Assembly: GCF_011682235.2 (NCBI RefSeq)
Contig: NZ_CP076718.1
Location: 3,892,400 to 3,956,399, forward strand
DNA: 64,000 bases
Direction: 5' to 3'
DNA from: Rhodocaloribacter litoris
Lineage (GTDB): Bacteria; Bacteroidota; Rhodothermia; Rhodothermales; ISCAR-4553
Part shown: positions 44,491 to 53,862 of the stretch, in pieces
Position numbering within the stretch: the first letter of the stretch is position 1
Layout: every line of letters starts with the position of its first letter
Notes under the pieces: model-generated
Seen by the model: only the letters and a program-made list of their open reading frames with translations
Database searches by the model: none
Told to the model about the DNA's origin: nothing
Made by a program: the position numbers and the translations under genes

Positions 44491-45573
44491 CTAGGCAGGA
44501 GGACGCAGGCTTTCGGCCGGACCGGGTGCGGTCACGGGCGCTTCGGGCTCGCGCACGACCTCCCTGAGCGTGCGCAGGCCCGCCCCCTGGAAGGCGAGGA
44601 ACGCAAAGCCCAGCATCACATAGAGCACCATCTGGCCGGCGTGGGCCACGATGGCGTAGGAGGCGGCCACACTGCGCGCCACGCCGTAGAGGTGCACCAG
44701 CGTTTCGATGGTAATATAGTGATACGAGCCCGTACCACCCGGCGAGGGAAGGGCGACGCCGATGGCGCCCAGGATCATGACGTTCCAGGCGTCGACCAGC
44801 GTCAGCCCGAACGCATCGTTCATGCCGAAGAGGACGAACGGGAGGTAGGCCATCAGCGCGTAGCAGAACCACATCGCCAGCGTTGAGAACAGGATCACGC
44901 CGGGGCGGCGGCTCCGCAGAACGGTCAGCAGCCCGGCTTTGAAGGACCGGAGCGCCGTTCGGGCGCGCCCGGCCCAGCCGCCATGCCCGCCCGCCACGAG
45001 GCGCCGGTAGACCAGCAGCACCAGCCCGCCTACGACGAGCACGCCCAGGCCGAGCACCAGCACGGATCCCGGCCCGAGCCGGGTGCGAAGCGGTGCGAAG
45101 AAAAGCGTGTCGAGGGTCGTGAGGTGGTCCAGCAGCAGAAAGAACACGCTCACCAGCGCCAGCCCGAGCACGAGCACGTCGAGGAGGCGCTCGACGGCGA
45201 CCGTGCCGAGCACCCCGCTGAAAGATTGCCGGGTCCGCCGGGCCAGGTGTGCCGACCGGGCCAGTTCCCCCGCCCGGGGCGCGGCATAATTGACCATGTA
45301 GCCGATCATGAGCGAGCCGAACGCTTCACGCAGGGAGACGCGGCGCGGCGTCTCGCCGGGCAGGGCTTCGAGCAATACCTGCCACCGCCAGGCCCGGAAC
45401 AGGTGGCTCAGGATCGTCACCAGCGCCAGCGGAAGCAGCCAGACGTATTCGGCCGTTCGAAGCGCCGTGCCCACCTCCGAGAAGTCGACGCCGCGAAGGG
45501 CCAGGTAGAGCAACCCCCCCGCCAGCACGAAACTGCCGGCCTGCGCCAGAATCTTGCGGGTACGCTGGGTCAT
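44491..45573 (-). CDS. UPF0104 / lysylphosphatidylglycerol synthase-like membrane protein
   Basis: The 360-residue polytopic protein has about eight membrane helices. Family features are SHLFRAWRWQVLLEAL, the loop SLMIGYMVNYAAPRAGELARSAHLARR, and a later PSPGGTGSYHYITIETL. This is the flippase-like half (TM region) shared by MprF and the YbhN/AglD proteins, without a synthase domain. Members move or decorate lipid-linked molecules. It sits 21 bp upstream of the M1-like pseudoenzyme and 93 bp downstream of lolA in a shared run. Confidence 0.85.
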   Translation of the reverse strand: MTQRTRKILAQAGSFVLAGGLLYLALRGVDFSEVGTALRTAEYVWLLPLALVTILSHLFRAWRWQVLLEALPGETPRRVSLREAFGSLMIGYMVNYAAPRAGELARSAHLARRTRQSFSGVLGTVAVERLLDVLVLGLALVSVFFLLLDHLTTLDTLFFAPLRTRLGPGSVLVLGLGVLVVGGLVLLVYRRLVAGGHGGWAGRARTALRSFKAGLLTVLRSRRPGVILFSTLAMWFCYALMAYLPFVLFGMNDAFGLTLVDAWNVMILGAIGVALPSPGGTGSYHYITIETLVHLYGVARSVAASYAIVAHAGQMVLYVMLGFAFLAFQGAGLRTLREVVREPEAPVTAPGPAESLRPPA

Positions 45574-45666
45574 GGGTTGAAAGCCGGTGGTCGGAACGAA
45601 CGCCCCCTGACGGGGAGGGCCGGGGCATACCCGCCGGTGCCGGGGATGATCCCATTCGATGTCCCG

Positions 45667-46323
45667 TCAATCCGACCGCAGGTCGACCACCTCGGCGCCC
45701 GGCGGCGGGGTGAACGCAAACGTGTCCGGCGCCAGCGGAGGATCGAGTTCGATCTCGCGGAGGTCGAAGACCAGCTTCGTCTCGTTCACATCCACGACCT
45801 CGATCCGGGTGATCAGGTCGTCGCTTTCCCGCATCACCACCATGATTTCGCGGAAATAGGAGGCGGGGTCGCGCGGGCGGAGCCGCACCGTGCGGTGCTC
45901 TTTTCCGTTCAGGAGCGCCCGGCCGGTGGAGATGATCTCGTACCGGTCCTCGAAGTTGAAGAGGAAATCGTTCAACGAGAAGGTGGTTTCATCCTTCACG
46001 TAGTCGTTGATGAGGACCTGGTTTTCGGCGGCGTTGTAGATCCAGGTCACCCGGCCATCGGTGACGATGGTCTGCCCGGGGACTTCCACCCGGAACTGGT
46101 CGCCGCGCAGGATGAGGGTGCCGGAGAACGTGTCACCCTCGCGCCCGTCGGGCGTGATCAGGGTCTGCCGGAAGGCCGCCCGGAGGGCATCCACCCGTTC
46201 GTACCGGGTCTTGAGGCGCTCCACCACCTCCTGCCCGCTCTGGGCACGGGCGGCCGGCTGTCCGAAAAAGAGGACGGCGGTGAGGAGCGTCATCGGGCAA
46301 AAAGGCAGGAGAGCACGTCGCAT
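45667..46323 (-). CDS. lolA: Outer membrane lipoprotein carrier LolA
   Basis: The 218-residue periplasmic protein has a signal peptide (1-27, GQPAARAQ). The LolA fold shows in VVERLKTRYERVDALRAAFRQTL, FSGTLILRGDQFRVEVPGQTIV, DGRVTWIYNAAENQVLINDY and a C-terminal beta pair. It ferries lipoproteins to the outer membrane, consistent with the several lipoproteins in the window. The start MRRALLPFCP gives a sensible signal peptide. It is cotranscribed with the membrane protein downstream. Confidence 0.9.
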   Translation of the reverse strand: MRRALLPFCPMTLLTAVLFFGQPAARAQSGQEVVERLKTRYERVDALRAAFRQTLITPDGREGDTFSGTLILRGDQFRVEVPGQTIVTDGRVTWIYNAAENQVLINDYVKDETTFSLNDFLFNFEDRYEIISTGRALLNGKEHRTVRLRPRDPASYFREIMVVMRESDDLITRIEVVDVNETKLVFDLREIELDPPLAPDTFAFTPPPGAEVVDLRSD

Positions 46324-46403
46324 GCGTCGTTTCCTTGAGGATGAATCGAAAAGCGGGGAGGCACGCTCCCAGAACGCAAACGACGTACCTGCGTTTCCGG
46401 GTG

Positions 46404-47570
46404 TCAGGCCGGCTGGTGGACGGCTTCGTGCAGGGCCTCGCGGAGCGCGTCGACGTCGGCGGCGTCGTTGTAGACGTGCGGGGCGATGCGGAGGGCATTG
46501 CCGCGTACGGAGACGGAGACGTGGCGGGCGTCCAGCGCGGCCCGGAGACGGTCCATGGAAAGCCCGGCGGGCGTGCGAAAGCCGAAGAGGTGGGCGGCAC
46601 GGTACGCCTCGTCCTCCACGCGAAAGCCCATCGTCCGGGCCGTCTCGATCAGGTCCCGGCAGAGCGCCCGGCAATAGTCCCGGATGTTTTCCACCCCCCA
46701 TGCGAGCAGGTGGTCGAGGGCGGCCCGCAGCATCGGGACGAGTGCGAAGTTGCTCCGTTCGCCCACGTCGTAGCGGACGGCGCCGGGCTGATAGGCATCG
46801 GTGTAGCGCACCAGGCCCGCAAAGTCTTCGCTGCCCCGGCGGGTGATCCAGTTTTCTTCGAGCGGGACGCCGTCGTCGAAGCGGGGGCCGTAGTAGGCGA
46901 GGCCGAGGCCGTACGGGCCCAGCAGCCATTTGTAGCCGGCGCAGACGAGCGCATCCGGCCGGATCGCTCGCACGTCGAACGGCAGGGCGCCGACCGACTG
47001 CGTGCCGTCCACGACGAACACGGCGCCCACCGCTCGGGCGTGTGCCCCGATGCGTTCGAGGTCGAACACCGTCCCGTCCGTCCAGTGGACGTGAGGCAGG
47101 GCCACCAGCCCGGTATCGGGGTCGATGGCTTCGAGGAGGCGTTCGTTCCAGGCGCGTCCCCGTCCGGTTGCGGTTTCCGGCGGTTTCACCGTGCGGAGCG
47201 TGACGCCGCACTCGTGCTGCAGGCGCCGCCAGGCGTACACGTTGCTGGGAAACTGTTCGTGGAGGACGACGATGTTTTGCCCCGGCCGGAGCCGCACGTT
47301 TTTCGCCACCGTGGCCAGCCCGTACGAGACCGCCGGGATGATCGCCACCCGCATGGGGTCATCCAGGTGGATGAGCCGGGCAAAGCGCCGGCGGACCGCA
47401 TCGCTTTCGTCGAAGAAGTCGGCGGGGGTGATCGAAGCGGGCACCCGCTTCCGGCGGATCCCTTCGATGCCCGCCGCTTCGACCTGTTTCGAAAGCGGGG
47501 CCATGTAGGCGCAGTTCAGGTAATGCAGGGATTCGGGAAGGAAAAACAGGGCTTTCTGGCAGGGAAGCAT
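46404..47570 (-). CDS. Class V aminotransferase / cysteine desulfurase-like PLP enzyme
   Basis: The 388-residue PLP enzyme has the Schiff-base lysine in VCAGYKWLLGPYGLG and the cofactor motif VVDGTQSVGALPFDV. Further family residues are HVHWTDGTVFDLERIG and an N-terminal NCAYMAPLSK. This is the short aminotransferase-V group (IscS/SufS, isopenicillin-N epimerase-like); the mobile-cysteine loop of desulfurases is not evident. Substrate unknown. It follows thpR by 9 bp and belongs to the same run. Confidence 0.88.
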   Translation of the reverse strand: MLPCQKALFFLPESLHYLNCAYMAPLSKQVEAAGIEGIRRKRVPASITPADFFDESDAVRRRFARLIHLDDPMRVAIIPAVSYGLATVAKNVRLRPGQNIVVLHEQFPSNVYAWRRLQHECGVTLRTVKPPETATGRGRAWNERLLEAIDPDTGLVALPHVHWTDGTVFDLERIGAHARAVGAVFVVDGTQSVGALPFDVRAIRPDALVCAGYKWLLGPYGLGLAYYGPRFDDGVPLEENWITRRGSEDFAGLVRYTDAYQPGAVRYDVGERSNFALVPMLRAALDHLLAWGVENIRDYCRALCRDLIETARTMGFRVEDEAYRAAHLFGFRTPAGLSMDRLRAALDARHVSVSVRGNALRIAPHVYNDAADVDALREALHEAVHQPA

Positions 47571-47579
47571 GGGGGCGGA

Positions 47580-48119
47580 TCAGGCGTTCAGAGGAAAGTC
47601 GGCGAGGCGTTCGTAGACGGCACCGGTCGGCCGGAGGGTGCTGGCGTAGAGCGCGAAGTGCCCGACGGTGAAGGACCCCGCTTCGAAGTCGACGTGGTCC
47701 CGGAGGAAGGCGCGTATCCACGCCGTATCCGGTCGCTGGAGGCGCGCCAGGGTGACGTGGGGGTGGAACGGGCGGTTCTCCGGCGGCAGGCCGGCGTCCA
47801 CGACCGCCGCCTCGACGGCCTGCTGGAGCGACAGGAGGCCGGCTTCCGCATGGGCACCCACCCAGAGGACCCGGGGGCGTGCGGGGCCGGGAAAGACGCC
47901 GGTGCCGCCGAGGCGGAGCGAGAACGGGGCCGCCTGCACGGCGTCGAGCCGTTCGCGGACGGCCCGCTCCATGGCTTCCTCCACATGGCCGAGAAAGCGA
48001 AGGGTCAGGTGGAGCTGCTCTTCGCGTACCCAGCGGACGCCCGGCCGGGGCTTCATCAGGCCCAGCAGCTTCCGCCGGACCGGCCGGGGCACGTCGAGGG
48101 CAACGAACAGGCGAGCCAT
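47580..48119 (-). CDS. thpR: RNA 2',3'-cyclic phosphodiesterase
   Basis: The 179-residue 2H-fold protein has two HxT/Hx[ST] motifs, HLTLRFLG near residue 37 and HPHVTLARL near 139. It opens 2',3'-cyclic phosphates in RNA (LigT/ThpR family). It starts the minus-strand gene run and diverges from the molybdenum-carrier-like gene with 47 bp between starts. Confidence 0.92.
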   Translation of the reverse strand: MARLFVALDVPRPVRRKLLGLMKPRPGVRWVREEQLHLTLRFLGHVEEAMERAVRERLDAVQAAPFSLRLGGTGVFPGPARPRVLWVGAHAEAGLLSLQQAVEAAVVDAGLPPENRPFHPHVTLARLQRPDTAWIRAFLRDHVDFEAGSFTVGHFALYASTLRPTGAVYERLADFPLNA

Positions 48120-48166
48120 GGCGTTGATGCAAGCGTGGACGCGAACAAGCTACGGCTGCACGTGCA

Positions 48167-48637
48167 ATGATCCAAAAAGTCGTCTCCGGCGGGCAGACGG
48201 GCGTGGACCGGGCCGCCCTCGATGCGGCCATGGCGGCCGGGGTGCCGGTGGGAGGGTGGTGCCCGCGCGGGCGCCGGGCCGCTGACGGTCCGATCCCGGC
48301 ACGTTATCCGTTGCGGGAGACCCCTTCGTCCGTCTACGCCGAACGCACGGCCTGGAACGTCCGGGACAGCGACGGCACGCTCGTCTTGCTGCGGGGCGCT
48401 CCGGCCGGGGGGACGGCGCTGACGATCCGGGAGGCCGAGCGACAGGGCAAGCCGTGCCTCGTGTGCCGGCCGGAAGAAGCCGGGGCGCCGGCGGCCGTCC
48501 GGGCATGGCTCGCCCGGCACGGGATCCGGGTGCTCAATGTGGCCGGCCCGCGCGAGGAAGAGGAACCGGGGATCTACGCGGCCGCCCGTGCCTGCCTGGC
48601 GCGGCTTTTCGAAGCCGACGCCGCACCTCGGTCCTGA
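48167..48637 (+). CDS. Putative molybdenum carrier family protein (Rossmann-like)
   Basis: The 156-residue protein starts MIQKVVSGGQTGVDRAALDA and has WCPRGRRAADGPIPARYPL, SVYAERTAWNVRDSDGTLVL and LNVAGPREEEEPGIY. This matches the putative molybdenum-carrier / LOG-like DprA-fold family known from a molybdenum-binding homologue. It could bind nucleotides or molybdate. No moa/moe genes are nearby, though a MOSC gene lies 32 kb to the left. Function inferred from family only. Confidence 0.8.
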   Translation: MIQKVVSGGQTGVDRAALDAAMAAGVPVGGWCPRGRRAADGPIPARYPLRETPSSVYAERTAWNVRDSDGTLVLLRGAPAGGTALTIREAERQGKPCLVCRPEEAGAPAAVRAWLARHGIRVLNVAGPREEEEPGIYAAARACLARLFEADAAPRS

Positions 48638-48643
48638 GCCCGC

Positions 48644-49060
48644 TCAGGGAAGGATGACGTGCAGCGACTGCAGGTGCCGCTCGGCGAGGCGAAGGCGGAC
48701 CTCCTCCATGCGCAGTTCCGTCTCCAGCCGTTGCAGCTTCGTCTCTATCTCCTGCCAGTCGGGTACGGGGTGCCATGTCTCAACGTGCAGCGAGGGGGGT
48801 TCGGGAGCGGGAGGGACGGCCGGGCGAGCCTCTGGCCGGGCCGGGTGTTCCCGGGGCGGCGCGGGGACCGGAGACACGTGCCGCAGAACCCCGTGCCGGT
48901 GAAGGGCCGGTGCCTTGCATGCGACCCTCTCCGATTGCATCAGGCCGGAAAGGTGCGGGAGCACGTTGCGACGAACGGACTGGTAGAGGTTGGCCGAGAC
49001 GAGCAACAGGGCGACGAGGCCAAGGCCCATGACGAGTGAGCTTCGGGCGGGTTTTTCCAT
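48644..49060 (-). CDS. Membrane-anchored coiled-coil protein, hypothetical
   Basis: The 138-residue protein has one N-terminal membrane helix (about 8-24), a proline-rich linker (60-90) and a C-terminal heptad-like coiled coil (IETKLQRLETELRMEEVRLR). It has no recognised family. Its stop converges 6 bp from that of the carrier-like gene. It probably trimerises or tethers an envelope component. Confidence 0.65.
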   Translation of the reverse strand: MEKPARSSLVMGLGLVALLLVSANLYQSVRRNVLPHLSGLMQSERVACKAPALHRHGVLRHVSPVPAPPREHPARPEARPAVPPAPEPPSLHVETWHPVPDWQEIETKLQRLETELRMEEVRLRLAERHLQSLHVILP

Positions 49061-49277
49061 GGCGGACCTCCTGGCTGGCGATCTGCGGGACGTACGCGGT
49101 CGGGCGGCTGGGCGACGAGACCGGGGCGCGGTCTGCCCGGCTACGGATCGGCGCCGCTCCGTGTTGCGTGAAGAACGGCTTCCCGCACCGCGGGCCTTCT
49201 CTGGAAGCGGTCATCGTGCCGCCCGGCGAGCCTCTGCTTCCTGAAACGACGGGAGGCCCCCGGATATTGTGGGGGGG

Positions 49278-50087
49278 TCAGCAGGGGGCTTCCCGGGGCT
49301 CGGCCGGTGCCGCCGGTCGCAGCGGGGCGGTGGAGAAGCGCGCAAGGTCCACCTCGTCTTTGTAGTGCCAGCACCAGAATTGCTGGCAGGGGAAGCGGTT
49401 TTCGTAGAGGGCGCGGCCCACGATCACGGAGTCCACCCGGTAGGGGGCGAGCTCTTTGATCTTGAGCAGGTCCTGATACCCGCCGATGCCGCCGGAGGCG
49501 GTGATCCGGCAGTGCCGGAGGTGTTTGCCGAGGACGCGGTAGGCCTCCGTGTTGGGACCCTGGAGGGTGCCGTCGCGGCCGATGTCGGTGTAGACGATGC
49601 GGCGGACCCCCCGGGCCTCCATGTCGAGCGCCAGGTCGACGGCGTCCAGGCCGCTGCCTTCCGTCCAGCCTTCGACGCGCACCTCGCCGTCGGCGGCATC
49701 GATGCCGACGACGATCCGGCTGCAGGTGAACCGCTCGACGGCTTCGGAGACGAGGTCCGGGTTGCGGGCCGCTGCCGTGCCGATGACCACCCGGTAGACG
49801 CCGAGTGCCAGGGCGGCTTCGATGTCCTCGAGCGTCCGGAGGCCGCCGCCGAGCTGGATCGGAATGTCGAGCTGCCGGCAGATCTCGGTGATGATGGGGC
49901 GGTTGTGTTCCGCGCCGCCGCGTGCCGCGTCGAGGTCCACGATGTGGAGCGTGCGGGCGTTCATGACCCGCCAGAGCATGGCCATGCGGACGGGATCCTC
50001 GAAGTAGACGGTTTCGCGTTCGTACGAGCCCTGGTACAGCCGCACGCAGCGCCCGCCGCGGATGTCGATGGCGGGGATGACGAGCAT
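49278..50087 (-). CDS. hisA: Phosphoribosylformimino-5-aminoimidazole carboxamide ribotide isomerase
   Basis: The 269-residue TIM barrel catalyses the Amadori step of histidine synthesis. Catalytic and phosphate motifs are present: IPAIDIRGGRCVRLYQG (catalytic Asp), HIVDLDAARGG, GGGLRTLEDI, YTDIGRDGTLQGPN and ASGGIGGYQDL. The C-terminal ~30 residues are an extra Arg/Pro-rich tail. No other his genes are in the window. A 48-bp gap separates it from proC upstream on the same strand. Confidence 0.95.
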   Translation of the reverse strand: MLVIPAIDIRGGRCVRLYQGSYERETVYFEDPVRMAMLWRVMNARTLHIVDLDAARGGAEHNRPIITEICRQLDIPIQLGGGLRTLEDIEAALALGVYRVVIGTAAARNPDLVSEAVERFTCSRIVVGIDAADGEVRVEGWTEGSGLDAVDLALDMEARGVRRIVYTDIGRDGTLQGPNTEAYRVLGKHLRHCRITASGGIGGYQDLLKIKELAPYRVDSVIVGRALYENRFPCQQFWCWHYKDEVDLARFSTAPLRPAAPAEPREAPC

Positions 50088-50135
50088 CGTATCGGTGGTG
50101 TCGCTTGCTGAGGGATTGTCTGAGACTTCAACGCT

Positions 50136-50960
50136 TCAGTCTTTCAAAAGACTCAGCTCTTTCGAGCGGGCGGTGGCCGTCGCGACCGCGTTGATGAGCA
50201 TGGTCCGCAGGCCGTGGGCCTCGAGGTCGGCCACGGCGGCGATGGCGGTGCCGCCGGGGGTGGTCACCTCGTCCCGGAGGATCGCCGGGTGCTTGCCCGA
50301 TTCGAGCACCAGCTTGGCCGCGCCGTAGACCGTCTGCGCCGCCAGGCGGAACGCCTGTGGCCGGGGCAATCCCTGCTTGACGCCGCCGTCGGTCAGGGCC
50401 TCGATGAACATGTACACGTAGGCGGGCCCGCTGCCCGAAAGCCCCGTTACGGCGTCCATCAGGTATTCCGGAACGACCTCGACCATCCCCACGCCTTCGA
50501 AGAGTTGCCGGGCGATGGTCATGTGGGATTCGCGCGCCAGGGCCCCCGCCGCGATGGCCGTGGCGCCCTCGTCCACGATCATCGGGGTGTTGGGCATGGC
50601 CCGGACCACCGCAATCTCGCGCGCGAAGGCTTCCCGGAGGACCTGCGTCGTGAGACCGGCCAGCACCGAGATGACGAGGACTTCTTCGGGAAGGTGCTGC
50701 CGGATCTCCCGGATGACCTCGAAAGCGTTCTGGGGTTTGATGGCCAGCACCACCACCGAGGCGTCCTGCACGGCGGCGGTGTTGTCCGTCATCGTTCGGA
50801 TGCCGGGAAACTGTTCCTGGAGCGCCGCCAGCATGGCCGGGTTCCGCCGGGTGGCCCGGATCTGGTCGGGGTTCAGCTCATGGGACTTGAGCATGCCACC
50901 GATGAGCGCCCGCCCGATGTTACCGGCACCGAGGATGGCAATCGTCTGGTTCGTCAGCAT
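50136..50960 (-). CDS. proC: Pyrroline-5-carboxylate reductase
   Basis: The 274-residue enzyme reduces pyrroline-5-carboxylate to proline with NAD(P)H. Signatures are AILGAGNIGRALIGGML, VVRAMPNTPMIVDEGATAI, GLSGSGPAYVYMFIEAL and the C-terminal DEVTTPGGTAIAAVADLE. It is divergent from metG. Proline supply is of interest because the cassette at 19.5-23.3 kb may consume proline, though there is no direct link. Confidence 0.95.
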   Translation of the reverse strand: MLTNQTIAILGAGNIGRALIGGMLKSHELNPDQIRATRRNPAMLAALQEQFPGIRTMTDNTAAVQDASVVVLAIKPQNAFEVIREIRQHLPEEVLVISVLAGLTTQVLREAFAREIAVVRAMPNTPMIVDEGATAIAAGALARESHMTIARQLFEGVGMVEVVPEYLMDAVTGLSGSGPAYVYMFIEALTDGGVKQGLPRPQAFRLAAQTVYGAAKLVLESGKHPAILRDEVTTPGGTAIAAVADLEAHGLRTMLINAVATATARSKELSLLKD

Positions 50961-51180
50961 GTGCGCAGGAGAAAGGAAGCAGGGTCGGGAAAGCCATGAA
51001 AGTTAGGGGGGGCGCGGCCCGCGCTCAAGCCCCGGCCCGTGCCGGGTGTGTGCTGGAAGGGGTTTGCGCCGTAAATAAACGGTGAAGCCGTATCCGCAGC
51101 GCGCGGCAGGCATTAAAGGGAGGCTGCATTTTTGTTTATTCCGGACACACCCGACCTGCCTTCCGCGGAAGAACACACCT

Positions 51181-53268
51181 ATGCCGGACCGATCCTTCGA
51201 ACGCATCCTGGTGACGGCTGCCCTGCCGTATGCGAACGGCCCCATCCATATCGGTCACCTGGCCGGGGCCTATCTGCCCGCCGACCTCTATTGCCGCTAC
51301 CAGCGGCTCAAAGGGCGCGACCTCGTCTTCATCTGCGGTTCCGACGAGTATGGCGTGGCCATCATGGTCCGCGCCCGGGCCGAAGGCATCACGCCGCAGG
51401 AACTCGTCGACCGGTACCATCCGATGATCGAGGAAGCCTTCGCCCGCTTCGGCATGAGCTTCGACCACTACGGCCGCACCACCTCGCCGGTCCATACCGA
51501 GACCAGCCAGGACTTCTTCCGGCGGCTGGCGCAGCAAGGCACCTTCATCCTCAAAACGGAGCAGCAGCTCTTCGATCCCGAAGCCGGTCTTTTTCTGGCG
51601 GATCGCTTCGTGCGCGGCACCTGTCCGGTCTGTGGCTACGAGGAGGCCTATGGCGATCAGTGTGAAAAATGCGGCACCTCGCTCAGCCCCCTCGAACTGC
51701 GCAATCCGCGGAGTGCGCTCACCGACGCCACGCCGGAACTGCGCGAGACGACCCACTGGTATATCCCGCTCGGCCGGCTCCAACCCGCCCTCGAACGCTG
51801 GATCGACACCAAAAAGGACTGGAAGCCGAACGTCCTCGGGCAGGTGCGAAGCTGGCTTCAGGACGGGCTCAAGGACCGGGCAATCACGCGCGACGTGCCC
51901 TGGGGCGTACCCGTCCCCGAAGACGTTGCCCGGCAGGCCGGTGTCGATGCCGCCGGCAAGGTCATCTATGTCTGGTTCGACGCGCCCATCGGCTACATCT
52001 CGGCTACCAGGGAATGGGCCGCCCGCCAGGGCGATCCCGACCGGTGGCGCACCTACTGGCAGGATGCCGGAACGCGCCTGATCCATTTCATCGGCAAGGA
52101 CAACATCGTCTTTCACTGCCTCATGTTCCCCGCCATGCTGATGGAACACGGGGAATACGTCCTGCCGGACAATGTGCCCGCCAACGAGTTCCTCAACCTT
52201 GAAGGGCAAAAACTTTCCACCAGCCGCGGCTGGGCCGTCTGGCTCCACGAATACCTGGAAACCTTTCCGCCGGACCTGCTCCGCTACAGCCTGGCCACCA
52301 CCCTCCCCGAAACCCGCGACGCCGACTTCAGCTGGAGCGATTTCCAGACCCGCGTCAACTCGGAGCTGGCCGACATTCTGGGCAACTTCGTCAACCGGAC
52401 GATGACCTTCGCCCACCGCTTTGCCGGGGGGAAGGTGCCGCCGCTCGTCGAGCCGGGGGAAGTGGACCGGGCCGTGCTGGCCGAGCTGGCCGCCTTCCCG
52501 GAGCGCATCGGCGCGGCCTACGAGGGCTTCCGTATGCGCGAGGCCGTCTTCGAGACGATGAACCTGGCACGGCTGGGGAACAAGTACTTCAACGATACGG
52601 AACCCTGGCATACCCGCAAGACCGACCCGCAGGCGTGCGCCAACACAATCCACGTCTCGCTCCAGCTCTGTGCCGCGCTCAGCGTGCTCATGGAGCCGGT
52701 CCTTCCGTTCACGGCCGCAAAGGTGCGCCGGATGCTCCACCTCGAGGGCATCCGGGCCAGCACACCGGAAGGACCCGGGACGGGACGTGGATGGGACGAC
52801 GCCGGGCACCCGCTGCTGGAGGCGGGACACCCGCTGGGGAAACCGGAGATCCTTTTCAAAAAGATTGCGGACGACGTGATCGAAGCCCAGGTCCGGAAGC
52901 TGGAGGCCGCTGCGGCGGCACCGGAACCCGCCTACGAGCCGGTGAAGGAGACCGTCACGTACGACGACTTCGCCCGGCTGGATCTGCGGGTGGGCGAGGT
53001 GAAACGGGCCGAGCCCGTCCCGAAGTCGAAGAAGCTCCTGCGGCTGGAGGTGGATCTGGGCTTCGAGACGCGGCAGATTCTGGCCGGTGTGGCCGAGCAG
53101 ATGGCGCCCGAAGCGCTGCTGGGACGGCGTGTCGTCGTCGTCGCCAACCTCGCGCCACGCAAGATGATGGGGCTGGAGAGCCGGGGGATGTTGCTCATGG
53201 CGGAGGATCGGGACGGCACGCTCACCCCGTTGATTGCTGCGGGAGAACCGGGTGCCGTCGTGCGCTAA
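51181..53268 (+). CDS. metG: Methionyl-tRNA synthetase (with C-terminal tRNA-binding domain)
   Basis: The 695-residue class I synthetase has HIGH as NGPIHIGHLAGAYL, the zinc knuckle CPVCGYEEAYGDQCEKCG (two CxxC pairs), the KMSKS loop as K344-L-S-T-S348 and a C-terminal OB-fold EMAP domain (about 590-695, DLRVGEVKRAEPVPKSKK). This is the dimeric bacterial long form. The start ATG 51181 gives the standard N-terminus; 33 further in-frame residues upstream are not family-like. Its 3' end overlaps the VOC gene by 4 bp. Confidence 0.96.
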   Translation: MPDRSFERILVTAALPYANGPIHIGHLAGAYLPADLYCRYQRLKGRDLVFICGSDEYGVAIMVRARAEGITPQELVDRYHPMIEEAFARFGMSFDHYGRTTSPVHTETSQDFFRRLAQQGTFILKTEQQLFDPEAGLFLADRFVRGTCPVCGYEEAYGDQCEKCGTSLSPLELRNPRSALTDATPELRETTHWYIPLGRLQPALERWIDTKKDWKPNVLGQVRSWLQDGLKDRAITRDVPWGVPVPEDVARQAGVDAAGKVIYVWFDAPIGYISATREWAARQGDPDRWRTYWQDAGTRLIHFIGKDNIVFHCLMFPAMLMEHGEYVLPDNVPANEFLNLEGQKLSTSRGWAVWLHEYLETFPPDLLRYSLATTLPETRDADFSWSDFQTRVNSELADILGNFVNRTMTFAHRFAGGKVPPLVEPGEVDRAVLAELAAFPERIGAAYEGFRMREAVFETMNLARLGNKYFNDTEPWHTRKTDPQACANTIHVSLQLCAALSVLMEPVLPFTAAKVRRMLHLEGIRASTPEGPGTGRGWDDAGHPLLEAGHPLGKPEILFKKIADDVIEAQVRKLEAAAAAPEPAYEPVKETVTYDDFARLDLRVGEVKRAEPVPKSKKLLRLEVDLGFETRQILAGVAEQMAPEALLGRRVVVVANLAPRKMMGLESRGMLLMAEDRDGTLTPLIAAGEPGAVVR

Positions 53269-53780
53269 CGGGACGGCGCCCCGGGCTCGTCGTTCAGGGT
53301 GGAGAGCAAGTCGTCGAGATCGAGCCGGCGGGTGTACATGGCCAGCGTGCCGTCCGGCTGGCGCGGCCAGGCGGCTTCCGGGCGGTCCCGGTAGAGTTCG
53401 ACGCCGTTGCCGTCCGGGTCGTGCAGGTAGAGGGCTTCGCTGACGCCGTGGTCGGCGGCGCCGTCGAGCGGGTAGCCGGCCCGGATCAGGCGGTGCAGGG
53501 CCCCGGCCAGCGCACGGCGAGTCGGGTAGAGCACGGCGAAATGGTACAGGCCGGTGTGGCCCGGGGGCGGAGGACTGCCGTCCCGGCTTTCCCACGTGTT
53601 CAGGCCCAGGTGGTGGTGATAGCCGCCGGCACTCAGGAAGACGGCTGAAGTGCCCATGCGCTGCGTCACCTCGAAGCCGAGCACGTCGCGGTAGAACCGA
53701 AGGGAGCGCTCCAGGTCGGCCACCTTGAGGTGAACGTGACCGATCCGAACGCCCGGATGGATGGGGGCAGGTCGTTCCAT
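53265..53780 (-). CDS. VOC family protein (glyoxalase/extradiol dioxygenase-like)
   Basis: The 171-residue protein has the vicinal-oxygen-chelate fold: IGHVHLKVADLERSLRFYRD (metal His), FLSAGGYHHHLGLNTW, GLYHFAVLYP (second His) and LYLHDPDGNGVELYRDRP (Glu ligand). The order resembles CatE/extradiol-dioxygenase-type single-chain proteins. Substrate unknown. It is independent of hppD, another VOC-fold enzyme 41 kb away. Confidence 0.85.
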   Translation of the reverse strand: MERPAPIHPGVRIGHVHLKVADLERSLRFYRDVLGFEVTQRMGTSAVFLSAGGYHHHLGLNTWESRDGSPPPPGHTGLYHFAVLYPTRRALAGALHRLIRAGYPLDGAADHGVSEALYLHDPDGNGVELYRDRPEAAWPRQPDGTLAMYTRRLDLDDLLSTLNDEPGAPSR

Positions 53781-53862
53781 GGTTACGGGGATGGGGATGC
53801 GGGTCGAATCCGTCGTGCTGCCCGGAGGCGGGGTATTCCGGGCTACGAGGGGCGGAACAAAG

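Noticed and set aside
51136-53595. 819-codon minus-strand frame opposite metG
   Set aside because: Shadow of a strongly supported synthetase gene, extending through the VOC gene in another frame, with no recognisable domain.
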